Shown: in pieces, positions 25,001-38,889 of the stretch | How the letters are laid out: each line of letters begins with the position of its first letter | How positions within the stretch are numbered: position 1 is the first letter of the stretch | Source of the DNA: Pararge aegeria | Lineage: Eukaryota; Arthropoda; Insecta; Lepidoptera; Nymphalidae | Direction: 5' to 3' | Length of the DNA stretch: 64,000 bases | Assembly (NCBI RefSeq): GCF_905163445.1 | Contig: NC_053186.1 | Coordinates: 1,182,599-1,246,598 of the forward strand | Made by a program: the position numbers and the translations under genes | The notes under the pieces: model-generated | Seen by the model: the letters and a program-made list of their open reading frames with translations, nothing else | Databases searched by the model: none | What the model was told of the DNA's origin: nothing

Positions 25001-28000
25001 CTGTGTTTCCTGATTCGTATAACTTGAGTACTTGAAGGCAAGATTATGCATAATAATGACATTAAATCATTAAAAAAAAAAAATTATACACATCCACATA
25101 TTTGACACCCACATGCATAATATATACTCTTTTTAAACCTTAATTTTTATTATAATTTGTTGGAAAAAAATAGACAAAATAACAGTGTCAGTGTCAGTGT
25201 CAGTGCCTTGGCAAAATCTGTGATAATAGAGGTATAGTGTTTGCATGCATAATGCTTAAACTTATTATTTAAATTAATTAAGGGCAACATACCACGATAA
25301 TGTATTTGGATTTGTCGATATTTCGACCCAGTTGCATGTATCGTGGTCACAACGGGACAAAGATCACAACATGCAATTCAAATCATTTTCATTTTATTTC
25401 TCAGTTCATTTATATCTTTCGTTCGCAAACAACCCTAACCGCTCGTTATTAGTTAAACAAGGAGAGTCGAATCAATTTTTGGGACGTTTGACTGAATTAC
25501 TATAATGATCTTTGCATGTAAGGGCGTGAGTTTATTTATTGGCTTTAGATTGTTTTGTAACTTAACATCATAACTCTTTTGTAATTGCAGTTTAAGAGTC
25601 TATAATAGCGTTGTTGGTTTAGTTCTCGTGTTCACATGCGGATCACGAGGTCTCGGATTGTATTTCTGGGTCGGGTAAAAATGTAAAGTATTCGTTTTTT
25701 CGTTAAAGAATAATAAATAATAATAATAAATATCCTACGACAATACATACATCGCCACTTAGCCCCAAAGTAAGCGTAGCTTGTGTTATGGGTACTAAGA
25801 TGACTGATTTATATTTTTATGAATTATATATACATAAATACTTAGAGAATACATATAAACACCCAGACACTGAAAAACACTTATGCTCATAACACAACCA
25901 TTTTCCAGTTGTGGGAATCGAACCCACGGCCTTGGACTCAGAAAGCAGGGTCGCTGCCCACTGCGCCAGTCGGCCGTCAGGTAGTTGACTGGAATTAGGA
26001 ATTGTGGTTGGTAATGCATTTTCTTATATGGCTCGTCCGAGAAAGTGCTACATACTTTACATTTTAACATCGAAAAGCCATTAATTAAATTTTTTATTGA
26101 CGACCTCCCTGGGAGAGCGCTGTGAATTAAATAGTATAGTATTATAGTATATATTAATAGTAGGGGGACCTGGGTTCGATTCTGGCAGGGGCAATTTGGG
26201 AACTTGTGAGTCCTGAATTTCCTATACTCTGGACTAGTGGGAGGCTTTGGCTGTGGCTAGTTACCACCCTACCGACAAAGACGTGACGCTAAGCGATTTA
26301 GGGTGGATTGCACCAAAATTCTAGTTAAAATTACTGTTAGGGTTAACTATAACGAGAATCTTAACGAGCGTTAGTTCACATCGTCGAATTGTGTTGCACC
26401 ATCATAAAATTCGCTAACGTTAAAGTTATTCGGGTTACTAGTGAAATGAGGCATTTATGTCCCTAAAGATGCGTGGGCAGTATTTTTTCATATGACAATA
26501 CTTTATGAAAATGACAAGTTGACAATTGACAACTGTGATTGACATTGACGACATGACAGATGAATACACATTTAGCGCGATTTATTGGTTACAATTTGTA
26601 AATTTTGTGCTAAAGGTTCTTTAATTTATTGAAGCACATAATAATGAATTTCAACAATTCCTGGCCAAGTAAGTATTTATTCAGCTTCAGATGTATTTTT
26701 AACTTAACACGATTGCAGTAATTTGTATTCAAAGCTTTATGATCCCCACATAAATATGACTGATAATTTTTTTTCCGCTTATCTAGAGGTCCCCGATAGA
26801 AGAAATGATCATGACCGAAGCTGTGGACCGAAGTATTTATAAAAACCTAAATATTTGACAATAACTTTAACGTTTGACCACCCATTTGGCGGTGGTTATT
26901 GTTAATGTCAAAAATGACGTCATTTTAACCATAGTCAGATGGTGCAACTCATTTTAAGCTAAATCGTTAATTTGACGAACGATTTGACGTTAACGTTTCA
27001 TATTTAACGATAACGTGGGATGGTGCAATCCACCCTTAGTGTTCCGGTGCGATGTCGCGTGGAAACCGATTAGGGATATGACTACCCTACTCCCTAACAG
27101 GTTAGCCCGCTACCATCTTAGACTGTATCTTCAGTTACCACCAGATGAGATTGCAGTCAAGAGCTAACTTGAAAAAAATAAAAAAAATGTTTATTACACT
27201 ATATACTAATATATAAAGTTGAACAGTTTGTTCACTTGAACGCGATGATCTCAGGAACTAGTTGTCCGATTTGAAAAAATATTTTAGCGTTGGATAGCCC
27301 ATACATCGAAGAAGGCTATAGCCTATATATATCATTACGCTAAGACTAGGAGCATAGCACCAATGATGAATATTTCAAAATCAGGGTTCTTTCCCTTTTG
27401 AGAGCTTCCGCTGCATGCTCTGCTTAAACGGTTAGAATTTCGAAAAAGCCATGTAAGACAAAGTTTTTCCCAATTAAAAGCCCGCGCTACCTTATGTCTG
27501 ACCTATAAGGTTGACTTATACGCGGATGAAGTCGTGTGGGACCGCTAGGAACTTTATATTTCGACTTGTTAGCAAATACATTTTTCTACATTTCTTCACC
27601 GTTGAAGCAAACGATATTTTAATTACTTAAAACGCACATAACTTAGAAAAGTTAGGGGGTGCGTGCCGGGATTCGAACTAACCCCCTATCACCGTTTAAT
27701 TAAGGCTATCATCCCTCTTTAAACTATCAGCGTATTGTAATTTCAAAATGGCAGCCAATGACCTTATCTTGGAGACAAAAAACAAGTATTTGGAAAGGTT
27801 AAAAGCGAGTTCCCACAGACAGCGCGGTAAAAGCAATATTAATAATACACCCTTGCATTTTTACGTCAAAACAGATTCCAAAATGGCTGACGGGACCACA
27901 GACTATCATAACAACAAAACAGCACAACAAAGGGGTTGAAAAATATAAAAAAAAAATCGTTGCCCATTGAAGGTTCACTCTCCATAGAAAATACGGAACA

Positions 28001-31000
28001 ACTTATTATAATGTGAGAGCTAGGTACCCTTTCTCTGTTGCAACAGTGCCTTAGAATTATTTTTTTCAGCTCAGCGGTTCTCAAAGACGACGTTGTTTCT
28101 CTTTTTTTCTCCTTTGTTTTCACTTAGTACGTAATTGTAATGAGTATTGTAAGACGGTTTCAATTGATATTTCCTTTTCAATTTTGTATTACATTTTGTG
28201 TGTGCATAGGAAAGAGTTTGCATGAAAAGACATTTAATGTATTGTTTCTAAGACATATTTAATCCGCGCATAATAAAAATACAACTGTTTCATAAGAAGG
28301 TTTATAGTTATTTATTTTATCCTCTGTATTAGGTTTGCTGTGTTTTTTTTTAAAACATCTTTCATCTGTAAGCAGCATGTCACTGATACAATTTTTCTCT
28401 GATTACTCTTATGATGCCAATTATTATTTGTCATTTTCAGGCATGACAAAAGAAATTCGTATCATTGTCTTTGTTTTATAAGTAATTTGAATCATAGATG
28501 CTTTACAATGTGAAATTTTAACTGAAAAAAAATTAAAGAAAATATGTGGATAGTTGGCATATGATCTAAATCATCAATTTTGTAAGAATATAATGTTGGA
28601 ATTAAGCAAATTAAGTTTTATGGTAATCTTAAAAGGCGAGATTAAAAAAAATCCAATTTTCTTTTATGAAAACTAACTATAGTTTTCTCTAGATTTTAAG
28701 GAGCTCTAAATTTAAAGAAAGGTACTAGACGAATCAAGATTTGCGAGATTAAAAAAATCTGGTTTTCTTGTTTTTAAACCATACATGAATTTCTCTATAT
28801 TTAAGGACACTTGGCACTATACGAATATGCTCATGAATCGTAGTGCCAAGTGCACTCGGTTTCAAAGTGCCTTCTACTACAAATGAATAAAGTAACTTTT
28901 GAATTTAAACGATTCGTGGGAAAATGTACGGTGTTTGACTGAGAGATTGGAAAAACAATACGATTTAAACAGTTTGTCAAAATTGTTGAATGGGATATTT
29001 AAATCCGCACACTGTCTCTCAGACTACGCCATCATAATGAAACGTACAAAAAACGCGTTTTCGTGGACCAGACGTAGCGTTCGGGCGCTCTAGACTAAGT
29101 ACTTGTTTATATAGTACTTAAAATGACTTTCTTAATGTCCCGCTTGCCTTCTGAACTGCTCGTGAATTTTACAAATAATTTTTATATGTATTAAAGCGTT
29201 GACAGCGCAGTGGCGAGACTGAAGCTTCCCCTTTGAGGCACCAAGGTCGATACCCGGCACGCATGACGTACCTTAAACTTTTCCGACTTATGTTTCGTAT
29301 TAAGAGCACTAAAAACATGACTATTACACGTTTTTAAACATAGCACACACACAAAACATGCAATGATATGCACGTCAATTACAAGCGCACATAGCATTGA
29401 CAAAACGTCATGTAAACTTAATTTGACAACAAATTTAATTTTCCTAATAATAATCTATACTTATAATAAAACTGTAACTGAAAGATTTTTGTACATTTAA
29501 TATATTTTGAAAATTTTGACCGGGGGATGCTTTATAATCGATACTGAAACAGATTTTTATTTAATTTTTGTCTGTCTGTCTGTCTGTCCGGGCATCACGT
29601 GAAAAGTACTGAACGGATTCAAATAAAACTTGGTATAGTGGTAGTTGATATTCCGGGTCAACGTATAAGCTACTTTTAATCCCGATAAACAATAAGTTTC
29701 CTCCGGGAAATGGGATGAAAACTTTTATCAATTTTACTTAATATCTCTGTTAAATTTGCACCGATTTTAATCATTCTTTTTATATTTGAAAGTGTATACT
29801 ATCAAGCATGTATGGTCTAATTTTAATAAGGATCGGATAAATACTGTCGGAGATATGAACATAACTCTTCACAAATAATTATCAGTCGTAAGGCGTATGG
29901 GACAGCGATCGAATGCATACGTACCATCCTACTAATATTATAAATGCGAAAGTTTGTGAGGATGGATGTATGGATGGATGTATGTATGTATGTTTCAACT
30001 AAAATAACACGTAAAACAATAGTAGGTACACAGCTACCCACGAAGATTATGATGTTAGCATTAGATATATTCTAGCTTCTCGATTGACTCATACGCTGAC
30101 GAAGTCGAGGGGGTCTGCTAGTAATAATATAAAGATACTAGCCCGTCCGGTAATCCGTCCGGTCCGATAATGTCCCGGCGAACTTCGTACCGCGGGATAA
30201 TTTCAAATTTTATCACAATCGGTCCAGCCGTCTAGGAGAAGTTCAGTGACAAATACACGCACACAAAATATATATATATATAAAGATTGGTGCAAGCTAA
30301 TTAAGGCCCTTAAGAGAGTTCTGTAAAGTTCTTAAAATTAAAGCCAAACATTAAGACCAGTGAGTGCCAATCGTAACTGCGCGTTCGAACACCATTTATG
30401 TAATTCTGCTTAAGAGTCTGGAGAGAATTATTGACGAATCAAGCAGATGGAAAGGTATGTTGAGTCCACCAACCCGCACTGGGTCAGCGTGGTGGACTAC
30501 GGCTTTAACCCCTTCTCATTGTGGCAGGATACGCGTGCTCTGTAGTGGGTAATGGGCCGATATTATGAATGGTTCGATGAAATTTCTGGAGCAACAACAT
30601 TCTATTCTGGCAAAAAACTTTCAGCATTTTGAACAAAAGGAGAAATGTGCGATGAAGTTCCAAAATGCGATTTAATATCTCTGTAAAGACGATTGTTAGA
30701 AATCAGCCAAGCTAGAGCTAGATTAAATTTTTGCCGATTCACGACGAATTCCAAAACTAACTGCTCAGCTACTTCTAATAACGTCATTTGCAAATAATAT
30801 TACCTGCCCCTTATACCTATTTTAGGCGTAGGTCGGTCCCTAACGAGGTGGAAAGACGACATCAGGCGAGTCGCTGGTAGCCACTGGAGGCAAGCGGCCG
30901 AGGACCTACGAGTATGTGCAGCAGTGGACGTCAATTAGTTGAATTGAAGATGTTGATGATACCTATTTGACTAAAGCGGTTAATCTTAGAAAAACTTTTA

Positions 31001-34000
31001 CTAAAACTATTACTTACTTAAATTAAGGTAGACTTCACAGACATTTGAAAACAATACTGAGAACTCGAAGGCATACAGGTACTCTCACGATGTTTTCCTT
31101 CACCGTTAAAGTAAGTGATATTGTAACTGCTCAAATCAAAGGAACAATATAAGAAAAAAAAGATAACCTTGGTGTAAAATCAGCTATAGCTACAGAAGAT
31201 AACCGGCTAGAGTTAGATTGAAAATTAATTTCGCCTACACCGTATTGGAGGGCCTAAGAATACAAAAAGATTTAGATTGCAAATAGATAAGAAAATCTCC
31301 TCACATAGCGTAGACTCTCGCATATTATCTGCGACTGTAATATAGGTACAATAATAACCGCAGTGCATCTAAAATTGTCTGAACGTTTTACGTTAAGGGT
31401 TTTTGCAAACGTAGCTTGTTAAAGCAGCGTAAATGTTAGTTTTTTTTAAGTTTATAAAACATGTAATGCGTTTAACCTGGAAACAGCTAGCGATTTCGAT
31501 CAGGTTTTATATTAACATAGTGGTTACGTTCGCGATCCGCAGAGCTTTCACTGAGCCGTAGATTTTCCGTTTGTGTATTTATCCCAAAACTTTAATTGTA
31601 TCCGAAAATAACTACTCTTCAACATACATATCTTATTGAAAAGATAGTGACATGTCAGGATATTGACAGCTGAATGTCAGATTGACAAGTAAACGTCAAC
31701 TGGATTTTGCTATTCAAGTTTTTTTTTTTCAAGAATAGAGATCAATTTCCCTCAAAAATAATAACTTTGTGATTACGGTTCACATTCTTAAAATATATTT
31801 CTTATAGCTGAAAAAAGGCTCTTATGGTTGGGATAAAAAATATTCAGTTACATATTAAGTAAAAGTTAATATTTTCAGTTCTGAATAAATATTTTCATTT
31901 CTTCGAAAAAAAACACGAGAAATAAAAATGAACGCCGAGCGAAGCTGGGTCGCTTGACGCGCCGTGACTGTCAAAAATAAGCCGGTTTCATATAAAATGA
32001 AAACCGCCAAGTATGTAATCACCCTTACACCCAACTAGCGAAGTACCCGCCGTGTTTTTTAATCTGCCAAGCGCCCGCGGGGCTCCATTGTTGGGCCGGA
32101 CCGTGGTCCCTTTCATACGCCTCTTTGTGTGCAAAGCTGTGTGTTGTTTTATTATTGTGTAAGGGCGGCGACAATCGCGCGGGCAACATGCGTATGCAGT
32201 AGAGCATTATATATCGGTTTCAAATCATTACCACCAAACACCAACACCAATAACATAAAATAGAAAAAAAAAATTCATTGTTATTTAATTTATTCTAATT
32301 TTAATTTTTGACTATAGATATTTATTACTTCATTTGCTATACTCGACGAAAAGCAGGAGAATCTGTATGGTGTTATTTATAATTTCTTCAATCTTTATAC
32401 TCCACGTCAAACAGATGCAATGTACTCTCTACGCACGTTTCGCTCCGACACCGGAGCATCCTCAGGAGAAGTTCGCTTTACAGTTATTAATATAGGCGTA
32501 GAAAGTACATTAACGAAGATCTGTTTCGTGTGGAGTATAAAGAATCTTTATTAAACTCAATTTCTTCAATCTTTATTAAAGATTGAAGAAATTGAAATAA
32601 GTAGCGTGAAGTGGCGTTGAAATAAGGTTCTATTCTTTTTTTTAAGACATTAATGGTAGTAACCGATTCGGTGCAGACTAAGTTGCGCAGCTAGTTTTCA
32701 AAATATCTTTTCTCTTGTTGGTTAACTCTTTGTACTAATTGGGTACTGTATTTGTGCTACATTAATCCACGTTATAAAACGTCAAAATTTATTAACCCGA
32801 AAACGGAGGGCTACATGCTATATCACGTTTCCCTTAAGTAGCATAACTTCAGAAGCTTTTAAATATATTTGTAAGAACACCTTTAATACTCAAAATTTGG
32901 GTTTTCGGCCACAAAGCTGCACTCAAATTTCAACCCTATTACATTAGAGCATAAATGTCAGGTTTATTGACGTAAGGTTTTCGGGAGTTCTTGGTAAAAT
33001 GGTTAAAGGTAGAACCCTCTGGCGATAAATATTAATATATTATTTCGATGCCCTAATGGGAGTCAATTGGTGAAGATGCTACCGCAGACTATACAGGATG
33101 CTTTAAAATTGATCATATATTTTCAATACTTATGTTTTAATGTAATCTATTTTTTTTAGGTACTTACTTTTATGAACAAAAAGGAAGAACACGCACAGAA
33201 AAATACAATGTTTTAAAAAAAAATAAAAAAATCAATAAAAATAAAAATAACATAAATCCATACTAATATTATAAATGCGAAAGTCTGTTAGTTTGTCTTT
33301 ACTTTACGCTCCAACTGAGCAACCAATTGAATTGATTTTTGAGAATAGTTAGTTGGAAAGACGAAGATTATATAAGTTAATTTTTATCCCAGAAAAACAA
33401 ACGGTTCCCACTGGATTTGTAAAAAATCATAATAAACGCAGACGAATAACGCGGCAACAGTAGCTACTTAATAATTGAAAACTTACTAATTCCCGTTATC
33501 ACTAACAACGAACCAGGCAATAAGCAATAATTTAATAAGCAAAGCCTAATCTAAGGAGAGTATTGGTGAACGTATTGACATATGCCTATACATCAATACG
33601 TTCACCATTACTTTTCACCTAAGTTGGTAAAACGTTTTTTTTTAATTGCCATTACTTTTTTAGAAATTCTGTATAAAACTGATAATATATACACAAGAGG
33701 TGGTATTACGACCACCAAACTGTAAGAGTAGATAATGCAGAAGATGTGACGACGACTTGTCAACGATTGTGTTCCGCATATTTTGCCAGACTGTGTGTGT
33801 AATACTCCTACATTAAATATTTATGTGGAAGACGCTATCATCACCGGTTTGTTAGCTATTTTCAACATACAAAAAATATATATCAGATAAAATATTACAA
33901 CGTTTTCAGTGTCGCACACGACAAACGTCAAGTAAAAGAAACATCCCGTATAAAGGTGAAACAAGACAACAAATCATAGCAAGTCTTAAGGCTGTATTTA

Positions 34001-37000
34001 TTCCCCCCAGAGCTTTGTTTGATTTGTGGGGACCCGGATATAGACACAACTCTTTTTTTAGGGTTCTTTATATGTATTGAAAAAACGTACGTGCATTAAC
34101 AGCAAAATCTTATATCTTTAAACGAGCGATGCTTTTAAATATATACTAGCTGTTGCCCGCGACTTCGTCTGCGTTTGATTATGTTTTTTTACGTGTCATT
34201 AAATTTAGTTGTAGTTCTAAAAATTTTTAAAGTACTCAATATTGCTAAGCCTTGAATGAGGGGTTTGCTGCTGTCCGCTGCGGAGTTCTGTGCTCTATCT
34301 CCAACCACAGTTTGGATTAAACAAATATAACAACCTCTATCGTACAGAAATAATTATTTAAATCGGTTATAATTTGTCGGAGGTATGGTATAAATCGTCA
34401 AAAACTTTCATCCCCTCTCCCAAAGGAACCGAGCTTAATATCGGGATAAAAATTATCCTATATTACTTCTAACACTTCCAAGAATATGTGTACAAAGTTT
34501 TATGAGAATCGGTTAAGTAGTTTTTGCGTGAAAGCGTAACAAACTAACTTACATTCACATTTATAATATTAGTAGGGATTATAATTGGAATCTCGGAATC
34601 GGCTCCAATAATTTTCATGAAATTTAGTACAGGGGGTTTCGGGGGCAATAAATCGATCTAGCTAGGATTCATTTTTAGAAAATGTCATTTTATTCGTGTT
34701 TTCCGGTAATAACCGGTTTGGTGCAGATGAAGTTGCACGGGTCAGGTAATATTTACCATAGTAAGTAAGCGTCCAGAACCAGTGTTCTTAGATTCAAGAC
34801 TAAAGTTATCTTGGGACGATCATCATCATAATATCAACCTATTACAGGGCACGGGTATCCTTCTTTCGTCTACGGTGCAGTTACGCATATTCAAGTTTTT
34901 TGGCCACATCTCAAGGAACGAGGGGTCGATTGAACGATTGGTGGTGCAAGGACAGGTTTTTTTTTTTTTTGGCTTTACAGAACCGCTGCATGTCAGCCCT
35001 ATTGTAACCTAATAAATATTAACCTCTATATTTTATCAGCAAATAATCTAAACAAGTGGCACGCCTCGATGGAGTCTGGTCTTCCTAATAGGTTATGAAA
35101 CACGCCAACGTGCAATTTGTTTAGATTTAAAGATGCAACCGGTTGAAGGAAAAAGAAAATAAACAAAATAAACTAAAACATAACTAATTAAATATTAAAT
35201 TTAATTATATAGCTTTAATGAAATTAATTTTAATTAGTCAAATTCTCAATGTTTTTAATTATTTTTAAGTTAAGATTTGCATGCCTTTAAATGGGCTAAA
35301 CATTGTTCTGTATAACTTTTTGTAACATCTATAATTTGACAACATCTATAGTTTTTTGCAAATAAATGATTATGATTAAGAGCTAGAGGGCGGTCACCTA
35401 CTCGTAGGACAGATACCGCTGACCCAGACAACTGTGGTGGAATGTTTTCGACACGCTTCCAACCGCCAAAAGTGGAGAAGACTCGCGCGGGAAGCCGTGC
35501 AATCCAATTATGCCTAGCGCCATGAAATTCATCTCAGCAGCCACGACCACTCTGCCAATAGTGCACGACTCAGAAGAAGGGTATCCTTCTCAGTGAGAAG
35601 GTGGTTAAGGCCGTAGTCCACCACGTTGGCCTAATAAAGCTACGTTTGTTTGTCTGTTTGAATGCACCTTGTTTTTATTCCACTAAAAATGAGTCCTTGA
35701 ACGCAATCAGTTGATGATGAAATCTCAGACGGTAGTGGACCAACCTAGTAAGGGTATATCAGTACCTAGTATTAAACCTGTACCCCTAATAAAGCTACGT
35801 CTGTTTGTATGTTTGAATGCACCTAGTTTTTTATTCCACTAAAAACTGATTGCACTGAAGGACTCGTTTTTTACACAAGGACAAGTTATTTATTGCACCA
35901 CCTACCTCATTTCTATGTTTTTTCCTTTTACGCCATTGGTTGCCTGGAAGAAATCGCTATGTAATGATAAGGCCACCAAATTGTACTCTCTTTATATGTA
36001 TTTATATCTTTGTAACTACTTTTCTTTTTCTTTGGTGTACAATAAAAGTGTATTCATTCATTCATTCATTCATTCAGTTGATGATGCAATCTCAGACGGT
36101 ATTGGGCTAACCTGGTAAGGATATATCAGTACCTAGTATTAAACCTCTACCCCTAATCGGTTTCCATGTGGTATCGTAACATAACGCTTGGGGCCACGTC
36201 GTTTGGTAACAAACCATTGCCAAAGCTTCCCTCAGACCAAAACACTCCCACACAACGTTACTATGTAACCACAAGTTTTGTTAACAAAATTGTTTTTCAT
36301 TTGATAGCCATTGTGGAAGGCTATTAAACATTTGGCTATAAATTTGACGAGTCTTGCAACGGGTCGGCGATGCCACGCGGTGAGTCGTAGGATTAAAGTT
36401 TGTTTGTGATAAATGTACCTTATTATCAGAAGTTGTATGGGATTTAGTGTCTTATTTGATACATAGAGAGGCTGTTTTTAGAAATATTTTGACCCAGGTT
36501 CTATCACAAACACTTTTATTTATTTTAATTTGTAGACTATACATCTTTAACACGTACAAGGTAAATGTTTTTATATAGGTAGAGTAGATATACGAGTACC
36601 TACAGATTATAAATTTCGTAAAACTTTGGTTAAGTACAGAACTCTTCATGATATAAAAAGATATTTCTTGGCATTTTTCTTTCCTATACGTCTCACTAAA
36701 GTCATACTTAGATACTTGCACCTTTTTCTATAAGCCAGGCTAGGCTAGCATCCATCGAGAGCGAAGATTTAGAAGGCATGTCTCGTTAAACATTGGAGCA
36801 TTGGAGGAACAGAAAATTGAGAATATAATAGAATTTACCTATGGAATTATATATTTACTAGATTCTGCCCGCGACTTTGTCTGCGTGGACTTCAAAATTG
36901 GGTCTTAAGCTTCGCTCGTTAACAATGTTTAATCTTACCACGGGAACTATTTGAGAGATCGGTCGGTTAAATTGCTTAGAGCTGTTTAGCTCGTTAGCAG

Positions 37001-38851
37001 TAAGCAATTTAGCAATTTCCAATTTTCCCTCGGGAACTACATAAGAGATCGGTATAAAAGGTACCTTATGTTCTTTTCTATGTGAAATGCATGCCAAATT
37101 TCATCCAAATCCGGTCATCCGTTTTTGCATGATTGAGTATCAAACATCCACACTTTCACATTTATAATATTAGTAATAAAAAATCTTATTATGTTGGACT
37201 ATGGATAACAGGGTAACAGATTCCCATACCGAGCAATTTTTTTTGTGGTTTAAATTTGTGATTTTCTGTGAAATTCACATTCAGTACCTACAAGATATAA
37301 AGGTTGCTCTGTGGTGCATTTGTTACCTTGATAAAGTTAAGTATGTAGGTTAGTAAAATATAGTTATAATGTATGTTGATAGGTGCATCAGAATCTACGC
37401 CAGTGCATTAGGAAAATTCCTGTAATACTAGTCGTAACCTATTAACCTGAGGCGTACGTATAAAGCCTCATGTGCCTGGAATTACACCGGCTTGCTGCTC
37501 CACTTTGATTCATAGCTATGTCTTCGCTATTCCAGTGGAAGCAAAGCCTTACTGATTTATGTCTAGTATATTTTATAGGTCTCAAGGCGTAAAGTGGCAG
37601 ATAGGAACGGGGAATCTATTACAACGGGAATCCGATACAAATGGGACTACAGGAGACGGTACAATGAGGAAATATCACCTTGTTTTTTTTTGTCGAAGTT
37701 TCGCATCCGATATTATGATCCATAGTGTAAACACTACTGCTTCAGAAATCGGAAATTATTGAGATATGTTTTTAAACAGCTGTTGCTGGTTTCGTTGCTT
37801 TGTTTTGCTTTGTCTAATATCCGCCGGGAGCAAAAGTATAGAATACCTATATGTATCATTTGTCAAATTCCCTAGTTCAGTGGTGAGTGATGTGATTTTA
37901 TAGATACGGTTCTAGGTTCAATATTTTTTTCAAAATTCAAAATTCAAAATACAAAACCCATTTATTTCAGGTAGGCCTAATATAAGCACTTTTGAAACGT
38001 CGAGTCCGTCTGTGTGTAGCGACTCTACCACCGGTACGGAAGGCAGATTCTACCGAGAAGAAGCCGGCAAGAAACTTGGCAGTTGCTTTTTTCCAATATC
38101 AACAATTTACATTTTACATTTTTCTATCTCGTGAGAGATAAAAGCGGAACCGGATGCTTCCAAGCAACCTTTTCATTAAGAAATTTATCAATTGTATAAT
38201 AACCTCGCTGTAATAAATGTGTTTTTAACAAATTCTTTAAACTTATGCATTGGTAGGTCCAAAATTACCTTAGGAATCATATTATAAAAGCGTATACTCA
38301 ATCCCACAAATGACTTCTGTACCTTTCGCAGACGATATGCAGAAGTCACCAATTTATGACCATTCCTTGTAAGTAGACTGTTTATATCCACTTTTTGTTT
38401 ATATAGACTAATATGTTGTCCTCCAAATACTGTAAAAAATATTAAAGTGGGTAAAAAAAAAAAAGTATTTCCCTGTAGACATTTTTGTACACAAATTCAT
38501 TTGAGTGAGTTAGCTAAATTCTAAACTCAAGTCACGCGCGCGCTTCGTATCGAGTGAAATAGGTATTCGGTATTTTTTTTTTACAAAATCCTTCAAAACT
38601 CCACCGCATCTAATACATCACGGCAGACAAAGACACCGGGTAGGTAGATATTATAATGCCGCAATACAAAGCTAGGCTGCTGTCTAGATCTGGAAGTACC
38701 GTCGACTAAAAACTTTACTTTCACTTATAATTTATACCTCTGTTTACTTTTTTCTTTGGTGTACAATAAAAATGTAATTATTAATTAATTCATTCAATAA
38801 TATTGTGTATAGAGTAAACCAATACCATGGTTTTTACTGAAATATATCAGA

Positions 38852-38889
<38 letters not shown>

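Noticed and set aside
29560..29600. CRISPR-like or regulatory short tandem repeats (CTGT)n and (GACA)n at 44934 and 58008
   Set aside because: Simple microsatellites inside Helitron-like or similar repeats; no spacer structure.
30602..30793. 63-codon minus-strand frame with a helix-rich peptide (LLEVAEQLVLEFVVNRQKFN)
   Set aside because: It looks peptide-like, perhaps from a transposase, but no family motif is clear and no splice sites connect it to the gene in phase.
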